Of a stretch of 64,000 bases of DNA, positions 61,601 through 64,000 are shown piece by piece (position 1 is the stretch's first letter; the number at the start of each line of letters is the position of its first letter). Source of the DNA: Massiliimalia sp964370215 (lineage in GTDB: Bacteria > Bacillota > Clostridia > Oscillospirales > Ruminococcaceae). Both the position numbers and the translations under genes were made by a program. The notes under the pieces were generated by a model, which saw only the letters and a list, made by a program, of their open reading frames with translations, was not told the DNA's origin and made no database searches. The DNA lies in assembly GCA_964370215.1 (NCBI GenBank), contig CAYJIM010000002.1, positions 1 to 64,000 on the forward strand, in the 5' to 3' direction.

Positions 61601-62800
61601 GGCAGTGGTGTCACGGTGCAGGTATATGGCAATGATTTGGATGTGTTGCAACAAGCGGCCACACAGGTAGCCACTACCATGCAGTCGGTAGACGGCATTG
61701 ACACTGTCAATGACGGCATGGAGGAGACAGTGCCGGAACTGCGCATCACTGTGGACAAAAATAAAGCAGTGGAAAAAGGTTTGACCGTTGCACAGGTATT
61801 CCAAGAATTGGCAGGGGCGATTGCAAACGAAACCTCTTCTATTTCCTTGGAAATTGGGTCTGTCTCTGCTGATGTTGTGGTCATTGACCAACAGGCAAAG
61901 GACCTTACTGTGGAAGATATTCGCAACTATGAAATGACCCGTGAAAAACAGGATGGTACCATTGAGACATTCAAACTCAGTGACATTGCAGTTGTTTCGG
62001 ATACCGAAAGTTTGGCGTCCATTGCAAGGGATGATCAGCGCCGTTATCTCACTGTTTCCGGTACACTTCTGCCGGATTATAACATTTCTCTCGTGACCAC
62101 AGCGGTGGAAGAAGCGTTGGCTTCCGAAACATTGCCGGAAGGCATTTCGCTAGAGTACACAGGGGAAAACGAAACCATCATGGAAGCGATGGAGCAACTG
62201 CTATTGATGATGGCATTGGCCGTGGTACTCATCTACCTCATCATGGTCGCACAGTTCCAATCCCTCCGATCACCATTTATTGTCATGTTCACCATTCCAC
62301 TGGCGTTTACCGGTGGGTTATGGGGTCTGATCGTTACCGGTATGGAAGTCAGCGTCATTTCAATGATCGGGTTTGTCATGTTGGCGGGGATCATTGTCAA
62401 CAACGGGATTGTATTAGTCGACTATATCAATCAATTGCGTGCCGATGGTGCGGTGAAAAAGGAAGCAATTGTCGAAGCGGGCAAAACCCGTATGCGTCCG
62501 ATTTTGATGACGGCAGTCACCACCATTTTGGGGCTTTCTGTCATGGCAATTGCCCTTGGTACCGGTTCGGAAATGATGCAACCAATCGCCATCGTTTGTA
62601 TCGGTGGTTTGATCTATGCAACGTTGATGACATTGTATGTGGTACCTGTCATTTACGATATGTTTAACAGTGAAAAATACAGACACATCAGCGATGCAGA
62701 TGTCGACTTTGTGGAAGAAGAGGAAGCTCAGACACAACCGACAATTGCAGAAACGACAGAAGCGGTGTCAGAAGATACCGAGATGCCGACAGAGCAATAA
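58694..62800 (+). CDS. RND-family efflux transporter with large coiled-coil insertion
   Basis: 1368 residues, against about 1050 for AcrB or SwrC. It starts with the RND first TM (MTIFVSVIAVIIVGVVALTSM) and has YPGASPEQVEEVV, the RND N-terminal signature. SGLAVGVGMLVDNSVVVIENI in the TM4 region and GFVMLAGIIVNNGIVLVDYIN in TM10 are canonical. Residues about 195-505 are an inserted E/Q/A-rich coiled-coil-like stretch in the first porter domain, absent in Gram-negative relatives. It is probably a Gram-positive-type exporter whose helical hairpin extends from the membrane. The C-terminal tail is acidic. Confidence 0.92.
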   Translation: MLSKFSVKKPMTIFVSVIAVIIVGVVALTSMTPDLLPNINLPYVIVMTTYPGASPEQVEEVVTKPLEQSLATIDKLSNISSQSSENFSLAILEFEEDANVDLVAVDIRDSIGMISGYWDDTVGTPTIMKINPNMMPVLVASVESDEMDIFELTDFINETLMNELEGTSGVASVSATGMIEQGVHVILNQDKIDAANANMQQAIADGFAETEQELADGKAEIQDGQSGIEEGKAALQDGQDQLVTGQAEAAAQLAAAEQQLQAQKDELLAAESALNAQIVVLDASIGLLQGVYDQLGDLYRVDQLTAELRALEQQKSDAETAKTALDTQIAAIESDTSLTTEEKQAQITAIETSPAYLENQTTLATIDSQITAKQAELTTAEAERQALMQQLAQLGITGTTIDEIEAQLQGLIADATTEKATAEQTLSMLQQGLIPLEDALLQLEISGSSATFQMSNTMAQLITQESALTSTEAQLDSALTELESAEEQLADAKQDAMDAANLSDMITMDMIVGILTAQDFSMPAGYVSATEDQQVLVRVGDELNDLDQLQSLMLMAPDIEGADPIYLADVADIVSIDNSGETYAKVNGNDSVMLSFSKQSNYATATASDEIRAQFDLLSEKYPGLHFTVMTDQGDYIYLIVNSVLQNLLWGGAFAIIVLLLFLRDWRPTLIIACSIPISLVFAIILMYFSGVTLNIISMSGLAVGVGMLVDNSVVVIENIYRLRSKGVPILKASVAGAAQVGGAITASTLTTVCVFMPIVFVQGITRELFTDMALTIGYALLASLIVALTLVPAMSSGMLKRRTTVQHKLFDKLVAVYEKSVRFALKHRVLVLVTAVVFMIVSVPISLARGFTFMPPMESAQVTATIRMHEDATLEETVEATETLITKLEDHEGIDSIGASISGSSAAMGGMSFSSGETDVTSMELYVILKEGYSSTQMATEIVAAGEGLAESVTASGATDMTSMMSGGGSGVTVQVYGNDLDVLQQAATQVATTMQSVDGIDTVNDGMEETVPELRITVDKNKAVEKGLTVAQVFQELAGAIANETSSISLEIGSVSADVVVIDQQAKDLTVEDIRNYEMTREKQDGTIETFKLSDIAVVSDTESLASIARDDQRRYLTVSGTLLPDYNISLVTTAVEEALASETLPEGISLEYTGENETIMEAMEQLLLMMALAVVLIYLIMVAQFQSLRSPFIVMFTIPLAFTGGLWGLIVTGMEVSVISMIGFVMLAGIIVNNGIVLVDYINQLRADGAVKKEAIVEAGKTRMRPILMTAVTTILGLSVMAIALGTGSEMMQPIAIVCIGGLIYATLMTLYVVPVIYDMFNSEKYRHISDADVDFVEEEEAQTQPTIAETTEAVSEDTEMPTEQ

Positions 62801-62806
62801 GTGTTA

Positions 62807-62854
62807 AAAAACAACCAGATTTTTGCGGTGGCAAAGAGCTGGTTGTTTTTGTTT
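62807..62854 (+). terminator. Intrinsic terminator after RND gene
   Basis: 12-bp stem (62807-62818 with 62839-62850), 20-base loop, T run. Confidence 0.85.
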
Positions 62855-62981
62855 GACCAACAAAAAAGATGAACAATGTATAGTTTGAAAAAGAGCGATG
62901 ATAAACCACCAAAAGCAAGGGATACCATATGAAGATACTAGGGTAAATGAGAGAATTTGCAAAATGTTAAAACCCATCAAC

Positions 62982-63010
62982 TTGCAATTATTTCACTTTT
63001 TCGGTATAAT
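62982..63010 (+). promoter_or_regulatory. Promoter of lon
   Basis: TTGCAA at 62982-62987, 17-base spacer, TATAAT at 63005-63010. I see no CtsR- or CIRCE-type heat-shock operator. The rest of 62855-63130 has no gene. Confidence 0.8.
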
Positions 63011-63130
63011 AAACTTAGCTGAAAATGGTATGATGACGCAAAGAGCAATCAAGTGAAAGAGGCAAACACGCTGATCAAGAAAGTGCAATGCCTATTTGCT
63101 GGATGTGCTGAAGAGATAAAGGAGAACCTC

Positions 63131-64000
63131 ATGGCAAAACAAGAATTGAAAATAGAGACTTTGCCGGTTTTGGCAATGCGTGGTGTTGTCGCATTTGAAG
63201 GCATGGCAATGCACTTTGATGCGGAACGCAAAAGCTCTATTATGGCGTTAAAAGAAGCGGTCGAGGGCGACAAGCGTGTATTCTTGGTCACACAGGTAGA
63301 TGTGGAGGAAGACAATCCACAGGCCAATGACCTGTACGAGTATGGCGTTGTGGCAACGGTCAAACAACTGCTCCGCACCCAAGAGGATGTGGTGCGTGTG
63401 ATGATCCAAGGGGAGTATCGTGCAAAGCGCACGGACATCTTGCAGGAAGAACCTTATTTGATGATGACGGTGGAACAAGCCCCCTTAGCCAAACGACAAA
63501 AGGGGACAGTGCCGGAAATGGAAGCGGTCATGCGCTTGGTGAAAAATGTGTTTGAAGGGTATGCGGAATTGATGGGTAAATTTTCCCAAAAGGTATTGTT
63601 ACAGGTCATGTCGACCGAAGACCCACAAAAGCTATTTGATACCATCATTTTTCACATTATGCTTCCCTATGAGGACAAACAACTGCTGTTGGAATGCAAC
63701 CATCACATTGAACGGTTGGGATTGTTGTTGCAAATTTTGGAACATGAAGCGGAAGTAATGGCCATTGAACGTGACCTGTATGAGCAGGTGCGTGAACAGA
63801 TGGACAAAAATCAACGAGACTATTTTCTGCGTGAGCAGTTACATATCATCCAAAACCAATTGGGTGAAGTGGAGGCCGGCGGTTCGGAGGAAATTGACGA
63901 ACTACTCGAAGCGATTGCTGCCATCAAAAATATGCCGGATGAAACACGTGAGAAGCTGTTGAAATCGGTGGATAAATTGCAAAAAACTCCCTCGGGATCA
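63131..64000 (+). CDS. lon: ATP-dependent protease Lon, N-terminal part (runs off the window)
   Basis: The first 290 codons from ATG 63131 are open to the end of the window. The start TLPVLAMRGVVAFEGMAMHF is the Lon substrate-binding (LonN) domain opening, and RDYFLREQLHIIQNQLGE is the signature at the end of the N-terminal helical region, just before the AAA+ domain, which lies outside. AAAGGAG at 63118-63124 is the ribosome site. Lon degrades misfolded and regulatory proteins in the cytoplasm. Confidence 0.95.
   Translation, partial: MAKQELKIETLPVLAMRGVVAFEGMAMHFDAERKSSIMALKEAVEGDKRVFLVTQVDVEEDNPQANDLYEYGVVATVKQLLRTQEDVVRVMIQGEYRAKRTDILQEEPYLMMTVEQAPLAKRQKGTVPEMEAVMRLVKNVFEGYAELMGKFSQKVLLQVMSTEDPQKLFDTIIFHIMLPYEDKQLLLECNHHIERLGLLLQILEHEAEVMAIERDLYEQVREQMDKNQRDYFLREQLHIIQNQLGEVEAGGSEEIDELLEAIAAIKNMPDETREKLLKSVDKLQKTPSGS

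Overview
The window looks like chromosome of an anaerobic, probably motile member of the Firmicutes (Clostridia-like). The reasons are the gene order xseA-xseB-ispA-dxs-tlyA-nadK-argR-recN, a T-box leader in front of tyrS, the ftsE-ftsX-peptidoglycan hydrolase-S41 protease cluster, strong AGGAGG ribosome sites, SigA-type TTGACA-17-TATAAT promoters, clostridial-type ferredoxin and [FeFe]-hydrogenase-like domains, and many chemotaxis and c-di-GMP signalling proteins. Two 100-N runs (22633-22732 and 52411-52510) show that it is a scaffolded draft assembly. I see no rRNA, tRNA, CRISPR array, phage or transposase.

Layout. 1-7529: a tightly packed housekeeping operon (exonuclease VII, isoprenoid precursors, TlyA methyltransferase, NAD kinase, ArgR, RecN). 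7547-9110: promoter, tyrosine T-box and tyrS. 9121-16834: first c-di-GMP island, with one diguanylate cyclase and two large GGDEF-EAL proteins, each behind its own promoter. 16849-19054: a minus-strand sugar kinase, then a SLOG-like protein divergent from a small XRE repressor over shared dyads. 19176-25013: an operon with a P-II protein, a five-part flavin/iron-sulfur amine or amino-acid dehydrogenase, a permease and an Asp/Glu-racemase-family enzyme. 25144-26772 (minus): a hydrogenase-like iron-sulfur protein ending in a chemotaxis-receptor signalling domain. 26962-32758: an Spx/ArsC-like protein and a tyrosine phosphatase, then a glycosyltransferase-led operon ending in a HAD-GNAT fusion.

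32769-35758 (minus): a possibly broken small membrane gene, an RCK_C membrane protein and a methyl-accepting chemotaxis protein. 36157-40097: second c-di-GMP island (GGDEF-EAL protein and an I-site-bearing diguanylate cyclase). 40229-44421: an operon of an HSL-type esterase, a condensation-type acyltransferase, a zinc-ribbon membrane protein, a metallo-beta-lactamase-fold protein and a VOC protein. 44570-47860 (minus): metG-like synthetase, aroK and a YczE-type membrane protein. 48339-53706: PucR-like regulator, ftsE, ftsX, a coiled-coil M23 peptidoglycan hydrolase and an S41 protease. 53814-58452: greA, lysS, a membrane-anchored unknown, ilvD. 58563-62850: an RND exporter with a very long coiled-coil insertion and a hairpin-plus-U-tract in its leader. 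63131-end: the N-terminal part of lon.

The most unusual items are the P-II-led dehydrogenase/permease/racemase operon, the hydrogenase-like chemoreceptor next to it, the family of GGDEF-EAL proteins with degenerate GGDEF motifs, and several regulatory hairpins (dxs start site, RND leader, tyrS/cyclase junction). Substrates and ligands for these are inferences; the sequence does not give them.
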